From: an uncultured Flavobacterium sp. | GTDB lineage: Bacteria > Bacteroidota > Bacteroidia > Flavobacteriales > Flavobacteriaceae | Assembly: GCA_937773775.1 (NCBI GenBank) | Contig: CALJVL010000001.1 | Location: forward strand, 62,001 to 126,000 | Length of the DNA stretch: 64,000 nucleotides | Direction: 5' to 3' | Part shown: positions 1 to 9,658 of the stretch, one piece after another | How positions within the stretch are numbered: position 1 is the stretch's first letter | Layout of the letters: every line of letters begins with the position of its first letter | The notes under the pieces: model-generated | What the model saw: only the letters and a program-made list of their open reading frames with translations | The model's database searches: none | Told to the model about the DNA's origin: nothing | Program-made: the position numbers and the translations under genes

Positions 1-194
1 TTGACACAATCAGCTTATATTTAAACCCAGCCCGTCAACGCGACTATTATAATTATATAGTGGAGGCAAAGCCAAAACGTGTAATCTTTAATCCTGGAAC
101 TGAAAACCCTGAGTTATACCAGCTTTTAGAATTAAATAACATTAAAGCAGATGTGGCTTGTACACTAGTGCTATTGACCACAAATAGGTATTAG
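1..194 (+). CDS. CoA-binding domain protein, 3' end only
   Basis: The reading frame beginning at base 3 is open from the window edge to a TAG at 192-194 and gives about 63 C-terminal residues. It contains the stretches YLNPARQRDYYNYI, RVIFNPGTENPEL and VACTLVLLTTNRY, which I recognise as the end of the small (about 120 aa) CoA-binding, Rossmann-like YccU-type proteins common in Flavobacteriaceae. The N-terminal half lies outside the window, so the nucleotide-binding loop cannot be checked. It is convergent with the symporter gene, with a long T/A-rich hairpin between them. The exact physiological role of this family is not known to me. Confidence 0.75.
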   Translation, partial: DTISLYLNPARQRDYYNYIVEAKPKRVIFNPGTENPELYQLLELNNIKADVACTLVLLTTNRY

Positions 195-230
195 TTTTTT
201 TGGGAGCTAATTCCTGCTATTCGTTGCAAT

Positions 231-260
231 CTTTTCCTTTTTTAAGAAAAAAAGGAAAAG
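231..260. terminator. Bidirectional terminator-like hairpin between convergent genes
   Basis: A 13-bp inverted repeat, CTTTTCCTTTTTT followed by an AAG loop and AAAAAAAGGAAAAG, lies between the convergent CoA-binding protein gene and the symporter gene. It has U-tract potential on both strands. Its position and shape suit a shared intrinsic terminator, though the stem is AT-rich. Confidence 0.6.
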
Positions 261-288
261 GATTTACACTTCTATCAGGGCTAAAAAC

Positions 289-1797
289 CTAGAAAATCAT
301 TTTTTGTGAGCTTGGTTTGCTAATCAATAGTAAACCAATAAAAGTGATTAGACCGTTGATGATAATCAGTTCGTTGTCAAAAACGTATCCGAAAAACAGT
401 GTTTTAGAATTTTCACTAATCAAAAAAGTTAATGCTGGAGATAGCAGGCATATTAGGGGTACCCATTTATCCTTTACCGTTTTTGATTTCATAAACAGGC
501 CAAAACAGTACAATCCCAGTAAAGGTCCATAAGTGTATGATGCGACCCTAAATATCATTCCCACCACAGAGCTGTCATTGATAACATTAAAAAATACGAT
601 AACCAGAAACATTAAAAAACAAAAAATAAGATGAACAAAATGTCTTGTTTTGACCGCGTTAGCTTTGTTTGCGTTTTCAGCTTTATCCATCGCTAAAAAA
701 TCAATACAGAATGAAGTAGTAAGAGCCGTTAAAGCGGAATCAGTGGTGGCAAATGTTGCCGCCGTCAATCCCAACAAAAAAATCACCGATGGAATCAGGG
801 TTAAGTGATGAAAAGCGATTTCTGGAAACAACAGGTCGGTTCTCGGTTTTCCTGTAACCAGATCGGTGGGTACTTCGATACCGTTTTTTGCAGCATAGAT
901 ATAAAGTAAGGCACCTACACTAAGAAAGAAGATATTGATTAATACAAATATCGCTGTGAAGCTATACATGTTTTTTTGGGCTTCGCCAATAGTCGCACAA
1001 CTTAGGTTTTTCTGCATTAAGTCTTGGTCTAAGCCTACCATAGCAATTGTGACAAACATCCCTCCTAATATTTGTTTTACAAAGTGAAATTTGCTGCTCA
1101 GGAAATCTTCAAAGAAAAATATTTTAGAATAATTACTGTTTTTTACGGCTGAAAAAGCTTCGATTATATTTAGGTCCAAACTTCGACAAATAAAGAAAAT
1201 AGTCAGGAAGACTGAAGTGACCAGGAAAAAAGTTTGCAAAGTGTCTGTAATAATGATAGTTTTTAAACCGCCCCGATAGGTGTAGGCGAAAATTAAAGCT
1301 AAAGAAATTAAGACCGTAGCAGCAAAAGGGATTCCGTAAAAATCAAAGACATAACGCTGCAGAACAATCACCACCAGATACAGTCTGAAGGCGGAACCGA
1401 TAGTCCTGCTTATCAGGAATATTGTGGCTGCAGTTTTATAGGAATAGGTCCCCAACCTGCGCTCTATGTAGCCGTAAATCGAAGTCAAATTCATTCTATA
1501 ATACAATGGCAGCAAGACTTTGGCGATTATTATAAAGCCAATTGCATTTCCTAGGACAAACTGAAAGTATTTAAATTGTTCTCCGCTTGGGGCACCTACT
1601 TCTCCGGGCACCGAAATGAAAGTCACTCCAGAAAGTGCTGTTCCAATCATTCCAAAAGCGACCAAGTACCACTTCGAGTTTTTATTGGCTTTAAAAAAAG
1701 CATCGTTTCCGCTGTCTTTTTTACTTGTAAAGTGAGAAATCGCAAACAATATTCCGAAGTAAACTATGATAATCGAGAGTATAGCGAATGCTGTCAT
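289..1797 (-). CDS. Sodium:solute symporter (SSS family)
   Basis: This 502-aa protein has about 13 hydrophobic segments spread over its whole length and belongs to the SSS/SLC5 family of Na+-coupled uptake systems in the inner membrane. Visible family features are the early segment GMIGTALSGVTFISVPGEVG (TM1-2), the Arg-rich loop IYGYIERRLG, the YRGGLKTIIITDTLQT segment after TM5, and GLDQDLMQKNL in the middle. The substrate cannot be read from the sequence. It is transcribed away from recR; their start regions lie about 140 bp apart. Its length is normal for the family and no damage is visible. It is a chromosomal neighbour and not obviously part of the polysaccharide locus. Confidence 0.88.
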   Translation of the reverse strand: MTAFAILSIIIVYFGILFAISHFTSKKDSGNDAFFKANKNSKWYLVAFGMIGTALSGVTFISVPGEVGAPSGEQFKYFQFVLGNAIGFIIIAKVLLPLYYRMNLTSIYGYIERRLGTYSYKTAATIFLISRTIGSAFRLYLVVIVLQRYVFDFYGIPFAATVLISLALIFAYTYRGGLKTIIITDTLQTFFLVTSVFLTIFFICRSLDLNIIEAFSAVKNSNYSKIFFFEDFLSSKFHFVKQILGGMFVTIAMVGLDQDLMQKNLSCATIGEAQKNMYSFTAIFVLINIFFLSVGALLYIYAAKNGIEVPTDLVTGKPRTDLLFPEIAFHHLTLIPSVIFLLGLTAATFATTDSALTALTTSFCIDFLAMDKAENANKANAVKTRHFVHLIFCFLMFLVIVFFNVINDSSVVGMIFRVASYTYGPLLGLYCFGLFMKSKTVKDKWVPLICLLSPALTFLISENSKTLFFGYVFDNELIIINGLITFIGLLLISKPSSQKMIF

Positions 1798-1925
1798 TTT
1801 TTCGTTTTAGGGGCCAAAATACAATTTTTTGTTTGATCGGATATTTATTGATTCAAAGATTTGAAAAAGAGTAGCTTTGAGATAGGGATTAGTCATTTAA
1901 GATGGCAAACAAATAAACAAATTAC

Positions 1926-1933
1926 TACATTTG
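1926..1933 (+). promoter_or_regulatory. Bacteroidetes -7 element of recR
   Basis: TACATTTG fits the Bacteroidetes TAnnTTTG -7 consensus. It ends only 5 nt before the recR ATG at 1939, so the transcript would have almost no leader. No good TTTG -33 box is visible upstream. Confidence 0.5.
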
Positions 1934-1938
1934 CAGTT

Positions 1939-2559
1939 ATGGAATTTTCATCAAAATTAATAGAAAAAGCGGTTAATGAAATCGCTCAATTGCCGGGAAT
2001 AGGTAAAAGATCTGCCTTGCGATTAGTACTGCATTTATTGAAACAACCCAAAGAGCAAACTGGTTTTTTGGCTCAGGCATTGCTCAATATGCGGGAGGAT
2101 ATTAAATACTGCGAGAACTGTAACAATATTTCTGATAGCGCTGTCTGCGAAATCTGTTGCAATAAGAACAGGAATCACCAGCTTATTTGTGTTGTAGAGG
2201 ATATTCGTGATGTCATGGCGATTGAGAACACAGGGCAATATAGGGGAATATATCACGTCTTGGGAGGTAAAATTTCGCCCATAGACGGAGTGGGTCCAAG
2301 TCAGTTGAAAATCACCAGCTTAGTGGAAAAAGTAAAGCTAGGTAGTGTTAACGAAGTGATTTTTGCTTTAAGCTCAACAATGGAAGGAGATACTACTAAT
2401 TTTTACATTTATAAACAGATCGCCGATGCCAATATTGTTATTTCTACAATTGCTCGAGGAATAGCGGTAGGTGACGAGTTGGAGTATGCTGACGAAGTTA
2501 CATTAGGGAGAAGTATATTGCAACGGGTTCCTTTTGAAAAATCGTTTAAAAATAATTAA
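1939..2559 (+). CDS. recR: Recombination mediator RecR
   Basis: RecR works with RecO (and RecF) to load RecA on gapped DNA. Starting at ATG 1939 gives 206 aa, the usual RecR length. An upstream TTG at 1861 would add 26 residues that do not look like RecR, so I reject it. Domains in order: helix-hairpin-helix with LPGIGKRSA at about residues 18-26, a four-cysteine zinc finger (C58, C61, C70, C73), then a Toprim domain starting at [11 protein letters not shown], with the conserved YHVLGG and GDELEYAD segments near the end. A TAnnTTTG box directly before the start suggests its own promoter and a near-leaderless mRNA. It marks the conserved chromosomal edge of the polysaccharide region. Confidence 0.97.
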   Translation: MEFSSKLIEKAVNEIAQLPGIGKRSALRLVLHLLKQPKEQTGFLAQALLNMREDIKYCENCNNISDSAVCEICCNKNRNHQLICVVEDIRDVMAIENTGQYRGIYHVLGGKISPIDGVGPSQLKITSLVEKVKLGSVNEVIFALSSTMEGDTTNFYIYKQIADANIVISTIARGIAVGDELEYADEVTLGRSILQRVPFEKSFKNN

Positions 2560-2582
2560 ATTGCTTATTAAATTTTTAAACT

Positions 2583-2612
2583 TTTGATATAATAAATGAA
2601 AAGCTATATTTG
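2583..2612 (+). promoter_or_regulatory. Promoter of the first wza-wzc operon
   Basis: TTTG at 2583-2586 and TATATTTG at 2605-2612, spaced by 18 nt, match the Bacteroidetes -33/-7 consensus well. They stand 17 nt before the ATG at 2630, in the gap after recR. This is the likely start of transcription of the polysaccharide region. Confidence 0.75.
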
Positions 2613-2629
2613 TTATCTAAACTATTAAA

Positions 2630-3421
2630 ATGAAGAAGTATATATTCTTTTTATTCATAAGTATCAGCTTAGTATTTACTTCATGTATTCCAACCCAAGA
2701 TTTAATTTATTTGCAAAAAAAGGATGGAGCTGATGTGGAAAGCTCGATTTCTGCTGTAATGGCAAAACCGTACAGATTGCAAACTAATGATGTTTTGAGT
2801 GTAAGCATTAAAGCGATTGATCCAAAATTAGTGGCGATTTTCAACACAACAAATCAAGGTGAAGCAGGCAAGTCAGAATCAGGATTGTATTTTGAGGGGT
2901 TTACTGTCGATGACCACGGTAATATTAGAATGCCTATTTTGGGGGACATAAATGTAATTGGTTTTACCTTGGATGAAATAAGACTTAAAATTGAGAAGCA
3001 ATTACTTGCAGAGTATTTTAATAAGGAAGCTAATATTTTTGTGATCGTAAAATTAGCTGGTTTCAAATATACTATTAACGGAGAGATAGGGAGCACGGGA
3101 ACTAAAACCTTATTTCAAGAGAACGTTTCTATTATGGAAGCTATAGCAAATGCAGGTGATATAACGATAACCGGCGATAGAAAAGCGGTTACCATAATTC
3201 GAAAAACACCCACTGGAGTTCAAATGCACGATCTTGACCTTACAGATATCAAAGTGATGAATTCGCCTTATTTTTATTTGCAACCTAACGATTATGTTTA
3301 TGTTAAGCCATTGAAACAAAAAACATGGGGTACAGGTAAAACAGGGATAGAGTCCTTAGGGACAATTATTACCTTGTTGTCATTGGCGACAACAACCTTC
3401 TTTTTATTATTTAGAAATTAA
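2630..3421 (+). CDS. wza: Wza-like polysaccharide export outer-membrane lipoprotein (copy 1)
   Basis: This 263-aa protein has a lipoprotein signal peptide: Lys-Lys, a hydrophobic stretch, then lipobox FTSC with Cys19 as the expected lipidated residue. Next comes a polysaccharide export domain (about residues 45-145, LQTNDVLSVSI followed by GNIRMPILGDINVIG) and a SLBB-like segment (FKYTINGEIG, about 145-230). A hydrophobic C-terminal helix (LGTIITLLSLATTTFFLLF) is present. Wza-family proteins form the outer-membrane channel for capsule or exopolysaccharide and dock on the Wzc kinase, which is the next gene 15 bp downstream. A strong promoter lies just upstream. A second, clearly different paralogue is at 41.5 kb. 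Confidence 0.92.
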   Translation: MKKYIFFLFISISLVFTSCIPTQDLIYLQKKDGADVESSISAVMAKPYRLQTNDVLSVSIKAIDPKLVAIFNTTNQGEAGKSESGLYFEGFTVDDHGNIRMPILGDINVIGFTLDEIRLKIEKQLLAEYFNKEANIFVIVKLAGFKYTINGEIGSTGTKTLFQENVSIMEAIANAGDITITGDRKAVTIIRKTPTGVQMHDLDLTDIKVMNSPYFYLQPNDYVYVKPLKQKTWGTGKTGIESLGTIITLLSLATTTFFLLFRN

Positions 3422-3436
3422 AAAAGAATTCAAAAA

Positions 3437-5911
3437 ATGTTAGATATAAAAGATTTTTCGATTTTTGAAAATCAGGCAAGTTTTGATTTTAAAGGGTTTT
3501 TAATAAAAATCGGAAGTTACTGGAAATGGTTTTTATTGAGTTTAATCATCACTTTTACGATTGCCTATCAGGTTAATATTCGTAAAGGGAAAATTTATGG
3601 TATGGAAACGCTTATTTCCGTAAAGGAAGAAAGCAATCCTCTTTTTACCTCCAATACCAGTTTGGTTTTCAACTGGGGAGGTATTTCTGACCAGGTCCAA
3701 ACCATTTCAACCACAATACAGTCAAGATCTCATACTGAACTGGTGGTTGACAAATTACAATATTATATCGATTATCTGGTTCAGGGAAAATACAACATGG
3801 AAGATGCCTATGGAGCAGTTCCTTTTTATGTGCAGATAGATAAATCCAAAGCGCAAATTGCGGGTAAGCAAATAGGAATTACTTTTTTGAGTGATACGGA
3901 GTATGAAATCACAATGCCGTTTGAGAGTAACTCAGTATCCCTAATTAACTATTCCGATAATTCTTACAGTAGCACTTCGGTAGCGGTTGGCGATTTTGTC
4001 AAAAGATATAAAGTGGGGGAGCAGGTTTCGTTGCCTTTTTTAAACTGGAAATTACAAATTAATGATAATCCCGGTTTTTACAAAGGCAAGCAATATTTTG
4101 TTCAGTTTAATGATTTTAATGGCACAGTTGCCCGCTATCAAGGGATAAATGTGAGGTCTGATGACAAAGGAGGCTCCATAATTACATTGGGAATGCAGGG
4201 GGCAAATAAGGCAAGAATGGTTGAGTATCTTAATTCAACTGTAAAAATGCTTATCAAAAGACAATTGGACAGTAAAAACCAATTTGCAACCAACACGATT
4301 TCGTTCATTGACAGCACCTTGGTCGCCATGGAATCACAGTTGAAAGAAACTGGGAATGAATTGAAATCGTTCAGGAAAGGGAAGAATATTTATGATATAG
4401 AAGAAGGTGGTGCGAAATTCTCGGATAAGATGCTTGAATTCGATGTCCAGAGAGACGAGGTAATCCGCAAAATAACCTATTACAACTCCTTAAAATCCTA
4501 CTTAAAAAACAGTGTTGATTATTCTAAACTGCCTGCGCCATCAGTCGCGGGTATTGACGATCCAAATGTGGTCGTTAATGTTTCCAAATTGATTTCGCTT
4601 TCTACTCAAAGATCCGAAATGGCTTATGCTGTAAAAAGTGATAAGATATTCAAAGACTTTGATAATCAGATGGAAGCCATCAAAAGCGTATTATTGGTGA
4701 ATATAGCTTCTGCAAAAGCCGAATTGCAATTTGACCTCGCGATAGTGAACAGTAAAATCATTGAAACGGAAAGTACCATTAAAGACCTTCCTGACGACCA
4801 ACAGGAATTGATTAAGATAAAACGAAAATATGATTTGAGCGATAAAATCTATAGCACTTTCCTTCAAAAAAGAAGTGAGGCAGATATTGTTAAAGCGGCA
4901 AATTTATCGGATATTCATTTTATCGATCCAGCAAAAGATGTTGGTGGCGGCTTAATAGGAAACAAGACTTCAGTAAATTATGTGTTGGCATTGTTTCTGG
5001 GTATTCTATTCCCTTTGCTTTTTGTCTTCTTCATTTTCTTTATTAACAATTCCATTCAGAATACGGAAGATATTAGTAAACTGACTCAAATTCCTTTAAT
5101 TGGAGTTGTGGGATTAAATAAAGAAAGCTCGGAATTGGCAGTGTTTAACAGACCTAAATCTGCCTTGTCAGAATCTTTTAGGGCGATCCGTTCTTCTTTG
5201 CAGTATTTGTACAAGCAGAAAAATGTCGATGGAGCAAAAACCCTGATGATTACTTCGTCAGTTAGTGGCGAAGGAAAGACCTTTTGTTGTATAAACATAG
5301 CGACGGTTTTCGCATTAAGTGGAAAGAAAACGGTTATTATCGGACTGGATTTAAGGAAACCGAAACTGTACGAGGAGTTCAATTTATCAAATGATGTGGG
5401 GATCGTAAATTACCTGATTAAACAAAAAAGTCTGGACGAAATCATTAATCATACGCAGGTTCCAGATCTGGATGTTATCCTTTCGGGACCGGTACCGCCA
5501 AACCCGTCTGAATTAATTATTGGCGATGCCATGGCTGAGTTAATTGAAGAATTAAAGAAAACTTACGATTATATTATTTTAGACACCCCACCAGTAGGAT
5601 TGGTGTCAGACGCACTAGAATTATCTCAATATGCGGATGTTACCTTATACATCGTGAGGCAGAACTTTTCGAAAAAAGAAATGATCACCTTACTTAACAA
5701 CAGGATAAAACGAGGGGAACTGGATAACGCGTCCGTTATCTTCAATGGGTTTGAGCATAAGGCCAAATATGGGGCGGGTTATGGTTACGGCTATGGTTAC
5801 GGCTATGGCCGCGGTTACGGGACCTATTCAAATGGCTATGATGATGAAGGGGAAGCCAAAACATTTATTCAAAAAGCGGTCAAAAAGATCCGCAAAATAG
5901 TAAGTAAATAA
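3437..5911 (+). CDS. wzc: Wzc-like tyrosine autokinase / chain-length regulator (copy 1)
   Basis: This 824-aa bacterial tyrosine kinase carries a Wzz domain. TM1 is at about residues 29-46, a long periplasmic part with coiled-coil character follows, then TM2 at about 505-540 and a cytoplasmic kinase domain. Walker A (SGEGKTF, about 608-614), Walker A' (IIGLDLRKP, about 634-642) and Walker B (IILDTPP, about 713-719) are all intact. The C-terminal tail (about 775-805) has the usual Tyr cluster, here a striking alternation of Gly and Tyr encoded by a GGTTACGGCTAT-type 12-bp repeat. These kinases control polymerisation and export by cycling tail phosphorylation. The partner Wza gene is directly upstream and the wbpP-like gene starts 12 bp downstream. 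The matching phosphatase is probably the PHP protein at 54.4 kb. Confidence 0.93.
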   Translation: MLDIKDFSIFENQASFDFKGFLIKIGSYWKWFLLSLIITFTIAYQVNIRKGKIYGMETLISVKEESNPLFTSNTSLVFNWGGISDQVQTISTTIQSRSHTELVVDKLQYYIDYLVQGKYNMEDAYGAVPFYVQIDKSKAQIAGKQIGITFLSDTEYEITMPFESNSVSLINYSDNSYSSTSVAVGDFVKRYKVGEQVSLPFLNWKLQINDNPGFYKGKQYFVQFNDFNGTVARYQGINVRSDDKGGSIITLGMQGANKARMVEYLNSTVKMLIKRQLDSKNQFATNTISFIDSTLVAMESQLKETGNELKSFRKGKNIYDIEEGGAKFSDKMLEFDVQRDEVIRKITYYNSLKSYLKNSVDYSKLPAPSVAGIDDPNVVVNVSKLISLSTQRSEMAYAVKSDKIFKDFDNQMEAIKSVLLVNIASAKAELQFDLAIVNSKIIETESTIKDLPDDQQELIKIKRKYDLSDKIYSTFLQKRSEADIVKAANLSDIHFIDPAKDVGGGLIGNKTSVNYVLALFLGILFPLLFVFFIFFINNSIQNTEDISKLTQIPLIGVVGLNKESSELAVFNRPKSALSESFRAIRSSLQYLYKQKNVDGAKTLMITSSVSGEGKTFCCINIATVFALSGKKTVIIGLDLRKPKLYEEFNLSNDVGIVNYLIKQKSLDEIINHTQVPDLDVILSGPVPPNPSELIIGDAMAELIEELKKTYDYIILDTPPVGLVSDALELSQYADVTLYIVRQNFSKKEMITLLNNRIKRGELDNASVIFNGFEHKAKYGAGYGYGYGYGYGRGYGTYSNGYDDEGEAKTFIQKAVKKIRKIVSK

Positions 5912-5923
5912 AGAGCGTAGACA

Positions 5924-6910
5924 ATGAATAAAGGAGAAATGAGAAGTACGATACTAATCACGGGAGGAGCAGGATTTATTGGGTCTAACCTGAGCGAGTA
6001 TTTTTTGTCTAAAGGGCACAAAGTAGTCTGTTTGGATAACTTCGCCACTGGGCACAGACACAATCTAGAGGGTTTCATAAACAATCCTAATTTTCGTTTG
6101 ATTGAAGGGGACATTCGTAATAGATCCGATTGCAGCAATGCGGTAAAAGGGGTGGATTATGTATTGCATCAAGCCGCTTTGGGCTCTGTACCGCGATCGA
6201 TTAACGATCCGGTTACGGCGAATGACGTAAATATCTCTGGATTTTTGAATATGTTAGTGGCTGCTAAGGATGCCAAGGTAAAACGGTTTGTATATGCAGC
6301 CAGCTCTTCTACCTATGGTGATTCTGTTGGATTGCCAAAGGTAGAAGATGTTATAGGAAAACCCTTGTCTCCTTATGCCATAACTAAATACGTAAACGAA
6401 CTATATGCTGATATTTTCAGCAAAACCTATGGGTTAGAAACGATAGGCTTGCGCTATTTTAATGTTTTTGGTAGAAAACAGGATCCTAAAGGCGCCTACG
6501 CTGCGGTGATCCCAAAATTTGTGATGCAATTAATGCAGCATGAAAGTCCAGTAATTAATGGGGATGGGAATTACTCCCGCGATTTTACTTATATTGATAA
6601 CGTCATTCAAATGAATGAACTGGCAATGACCACTACCAATGCGCTAGCCTTGAATACAGTTTATAATACAGCATACGGAGACAGAAACACACTGAACAAT
6701 TTGGTAGACTACCTGAAGGAATTTTTATCGAAATACGACGCGGAAATAGCAAATGTCAACATTGAGTATGGTCCTAATAGAGCTGGGGATATTCCGCATT
6801 CTTTGGCCAGTATTGATAAAGCAAAAGAATTGTTGGGTTACGATCCGAAATTTTCCTTGCAAGCAGGACTGGAAGAAGCGGTCGATTGGTATTGGAAGAA
6901 TCTGCGTTAG
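5924..6910 (+). CDS. wbpP: UDP-N-acetylglucosamine 4-epimerase, WbpP type
   Basis: This 328-aa extended short-chain dehydrogenase has the NAD-binding motif TGGAGFIG (residues 13-20), ASSSTYGD and the catalytic SPYAITK (Tyr-x-x-x-Lys). The segments LHQAALGSVPRSI, NVFGRKQDP and GDGNYSRDFTYIDN are typical of the WbpP/TviC group, which interconverts UDP-GlcNAc and UDP-GalNAc (and their uronic acids). The WbpO/TviB-like dehydrogenase it usually partners with is at 12.1 kb. An alternative start is ATG 5939, preceded by AAAGGAGAA; either works. It follows wzc by 12 bp and is probably co-transcribed. Directly after its stop, 7-nt periodic DNA begins. Confidence 0.88.
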   Translation: MNKGEMRSTILITGGAGFIGSNLSEYFLSKGHKVVCLDNFATGHRHNLEGFINNPNFRLIEGDIRNRSDCSNAVKGVDYVLHQAALGSVPRSINDPVTANDVNISGFLNMLVAAKDAKVKRFVYAASSSTYGDSVGLPKVEDVIGKPLSPYAITKYVNELYADIFSKTYGLETIGLRYFNVFGRKQDPKGAYAAVIPKFVMQLMQHESPVINGDGNYSRDFTYIDNVIQMNELAMTTTNALALNTVYNTAYGDRNTLNNLVDYLKEFLSKYDAEIANVNIEYGPNRAGDIPHSLASIDKAKELLGYDPKFSLQAGLEEAVDWYWKNLR

Positions 6911-7144
<234 letters not shown>

Positions 7145-7519
7145 ATGAAAAGTTACAAAGATTTAGATATATACACGTTAGCCTTATCTTTGTTTTATAG
7201 AACGCATCATGTTTCATTAAGGTTGCCAAAGTATGAATTATATGAGTTAGGGAGCCAAATTAGGAGGTCTTCTGATTCTGTGGTAACTAATATTGTAGAG
7301 GGATACGGAAGAAAACGATATAAGATGGACTTTATCAAGTTTTTAACGTATTCTCATGCGAGTAATTTGGAAACAATTTGCCATATAGAAAAATTAATAG
7401 TGCTTTACCCAGACCTATCGATTGAAATGATTGTTCTTCAAAAAGAGTACGATATCTTGGGTGCAAAATTGTTTTCATTTTTGCGTTATGTTGAAAATAA
7501 TTGGAATAAATTTGAATAG
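7145..7519 (+). CDS. Four-helix-bundle protein (23S rRNA intervening-sequence protein family)
   Basis: This 124-aa protein is predicted to be almost entirely helical. It has the family signature: an N-terminal Tyr-Lys-Asp-Leu-Asp segment, GSQIRRSSDSVVTNIVEGYG in the second helix, and a third and fourth amphipathic helix. Relatives are encoded in intervening sequences of some 23S rRNA genes; a distant relative, Avd, is the accessory protein of diversity-generating retroelements. The cellular function is not established. The ATG directly abuts a heptamer array, so the array forms the mRNA leader. It interrupts the spacing between wbpP and ugd and is only about 35% similar by eye to the copies at 13.7 and 14.3 kb. 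Confidence 0.88.
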   Translation: MKSYKDLDIYTLALSLFYRTHHVSLRLPKYELYELGSQIRRSSDSVVTNIVEGYGRKRYKMDFIKFLTYSHASNLETICHIEKLIVLYPDLSIEMIVLQKEYDILGAKLFSFLRYVENNWNKFE

Positions 7520-7669
7520 AGAGTTTTCCTTTGATTGTTATGAGTTATCTGTTTCCTACTATGAGTTATTTATCGATAAGTTATAGGATTGAATGCTACC
7601 TCTAACCGACAACAGACAACAGACAACAGACAACAGAAAACAGAAAACAGAAAACAGAAAACAGAAGAA
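7520..7669 (+). repeat. Heptanucleotide-periodic tract between four-helix gene and ugd
   Basis: 7538-7589 again contains GTTATGA-type heptamers and repeats the strings TATGAGTTATTTAT (7560-7573) and AGTTATAGGAT (7579-7589) found before the four-helix gene. From 7607 to 7669 there are nine 7-mers that drift from AGACAAC to AGAAAAC and end directly at the ugd ATG (7670). The tract therefore serves as the translation-initiation region of ugd. Confidence 0.88.
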
Positions 7670-9061
7670 ATGAAAATTACAAAAATTTGTTGCATTGGAG
7701 CAGGATATGTTGGTGGACCTACTATGTCCATAATTGCGGAAAAATGTCCGCATATACAAGTTACGGTTGTCGATTTGAATGAAGAAAGAATCGCTGCTTG
7801 GAATGATGAAGATGTTGAGAATATTCCAATTTACGAACCGGGTTTGTCGGAGATTGTTAAGAAAGCCAGAGGAAGAAATTTGTTTTTTTCTACCGATGTG
7901 GAAAAGGCCATTGACGAAGCTCAAATCATATTCATATCAGTGAATACCCCTACTAAAACCTACGGAAAAGGAAAAGGTATGGCAGCCGATTTGAAATATA
8001 TCGAATTATGCGCCAGACAAATTGCTAAAATTGCGAAAGATGATAAAATTGTGGTTGAAAAATCAACGCTGCCGGTACGAACTGCTGAGGCCATCAAAAG
8101 CATTTTGGACAATACTGGAAACGGAGTGCAATTTCAGATTCTTTCCAATCCTGAATTTTTGGCTGAAGGAACAGCAGTACAGGATTTGTTAAACCCAGAT
8201 CGAATCTTAATAGGTGGCGATACTACTGAAGAAGGACAAAAAGCCATACAAGCACTTGCTGAGGTGTATGCGAATTGGGTATCACCAGATAAAATATTGA
8301 CTACAAATGTATGGTCCTCAGAATTATCAAAATTGACCGCGAATGCGTTTTTAGCACAGAGAATATCTTCAGTAAATGCAATGTCAGAACTTTGTGAGAA
8401 AACGGGTGCCGATGTGAATGAGGTGGCAAAAGCCATTGGTATGGATAGCAGAATCGGGAGTAAGTTCCTCAAAGCTTCTGTTGGCTTTGGAGGCTCTTGT
8501 TTTCAAAAGGACATTCTAAATCTGGTTTATATTGCCAAGTCGTACGGGCTGCACGAAGTGGCTGATTATTGGGAACAGGTGATTATTATGAACGACCACC
8601 AAAAAAGACGTTTTTCTAATAAAATAGTGCAAACTTTATATAATACAGTAGCCGACAAGAAAATAGCTTTCTTGGGTTGGGCTTTCAAAAAAGACACCAA
8701 CGATACTAGAGAGTCGGCAGCAATTTATGTTGCGGATGATTTGATCAACGAGCAGGCGCAAATTGCAGTATATGACCCAAAAGTGTCTGCTAAAAAAGTG
8801 TTAGCCGATTTGGATTATCTCGAAACTCGCAGCACGGAAAAAAATAGGGCTTCTGTGATTTCGTTTGCTGATCCTTATGAAGCCTGCGCCAATGCACATG
8901 CGATATCCGTGATGACTGAATGGGATGAATTTGTAGAATATGATTGGCAAAGAATTTACGATTCTATGCAAAAACCCGCTTTTGTCTTTGACGGAAGAAA
9001 TATTTTGGACCGGTCTAAAATGGAATCAATTGGATTTGTTTATCAGGCGATAGGTTCTTAA
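7670..9061 (+). CDS. ugd: UDP-glucose 6-dehydrogenase (eukaryote-like type)
   Basis: This enzyme oxidises UDP-glucose to UDP-glucuronate with two NAD+. I take ATG 7670, which gives 463 aa beginning [18 protein letters not shown]; the longer open frame from 7589 would translate the heptamer repeat. The NAD-binding GAGYVGGPT, the substrate segment [12 protein letters not shown] and the catalytic cysteine in [10 protein letters not shown] (about Cys277) are present. The inserted [17 protein letters not shown] and the overall length match the animal/plant-like UGDH group rather than the 440-aa bacterial enzymes. UDP-glucuronate made here would feed the UDP-xylose synthase at 18.6 kb. A hairpin shortly downstream may terminate transcription. 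Confidence 0.93.
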   Translation: MKITKICCIGAGYVGGPTMSIIAEKCPHIQVTVVDLNEERIAAWNDEDVENIPIYEPGLSEIVKKARGRNLFFSTDVEKAIDEAQIIFISVNTPTKTYGKGKGMAADLKYIELCARQIAKIAKDDKIVVEKSTLPVRTAEAIKSILDNTGNGVQFQILSNPEFLAEGTAVQDLLNPDRILIGGDTTEEGQKAIQALAEVYANWVSPDKILTTNVWSSELSKLTANAFLAQRISSVNAMSELCEKTGADVNEVAKAIGMDSRIGSKFLKASVGFGGSCFQKDILNLVYIAKSYGLHEVADYWEQVIIMNDHQKRRFSNKIVQTLYNTVADKKIAFLGWAFKKDTNDTRESAAIYVADDLINEQAQIAVYDPKVSAKKVLADLDYLETRSTEKNRASVISFADPYEACANAHAISVMTEWDEFVEYDWQRIYDSMQKPAFVFDGRNILDRSKMESIGFVYQAIGS

Positions 9062-9658
9062 GTCCTCACCCCAGCCCTCTCCAAAGGAGAGGGAGGCTAA
9101 GCGGAAAAAAAGGAGTTTGTTTACTAAATAAATTTGTACTAGGTAGATCGCTAATAAATTAGTTTGCGGCTGCGATTCTCGATACATTTTTATAAAAATG
9201 CTTTCGCTATTTTATAAAAAACTTCTCGAAGCGCTCGCTAGCTATCGAGATCAGACAGTGAAATCGAAGATTAATTAATACCCCAAAAGCAATATTAAAA
9301 ACAAGAAAATTTTATTGTTATGCCAACGTAATTTACTTCTTATTAGCCCGCATTCCGGTATTATTTTTTTGATCATGACAAATCGAAGATTTAGCGAACA
9401 CCATTTAAATAAAAGTAATTGAGCTAAAAAAGTAAAATCGTACTATTATAATAAAAGCGCAATCGGTATTGAAAGTAGTTTAAATATTAATTCGGTAATT
9501 TGCGGTTAAAACTGATATAAGCTGGTCAAGTAGTTTCGCTAATACATAAATTAGTGCCGATTTGTGTAATTCGTGGCTAAAAATAGTTAGCTAACAATAA
9601 ATAGATATTTATATAAAATAACGGAATAACAAGATGATGCTATTTCAATACAAAGCAA
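9062..9658. other. Non-coding interval with inverted repeats before the antiterminator gene
   Basis: I see no gene in these 597 bp. It starts with a compact hairpin (9075-9093). At about 9160-9260 there are nested inverted repeats, including TTTTTATAAAAATG facing ATTTTATAAAAAA and TCTCGAAGCGCTCGC near CTATCGAGA, which look like a dispersed intergenic repeat. The rest is AT-rich. The promoter for the NusG-like gene must lie here or upstream, but I cannot point to a convincing TAnnTTTG box. Confidence 0.6.
9075..9093. terminator. Hairpin after ugd
   Basis: CCCTCTCC-AAA-GGAGAGGG is a perfect 8-bp stem with a 3-nt loop, 13 bp after the ugd stop. There is no clear U-tract, so it may be a dispersed repeat or an mRNA 3'-end stabiliser rather than an intrinsic terminator. 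Confidence 0.45.

Noticed and set aside
289..1797. Plus-strand ORFs inside the symporter gene (317-532, 1576-1836)
   Set aside because: Shadows of the minus-strand symporter; no recognisable protein features.
1861..1938. Longer recR from TTG 1861
   Set aside because: It adds 26 residues outside the family alignment and would overlap the promoter box at 1926-1933.
7589..7669. N-terminal extension of ugd into the heptad tract
   Set aside because: The extra 27 residues are translated repeat; the family N-terminus begins exactly at ATG 7670.
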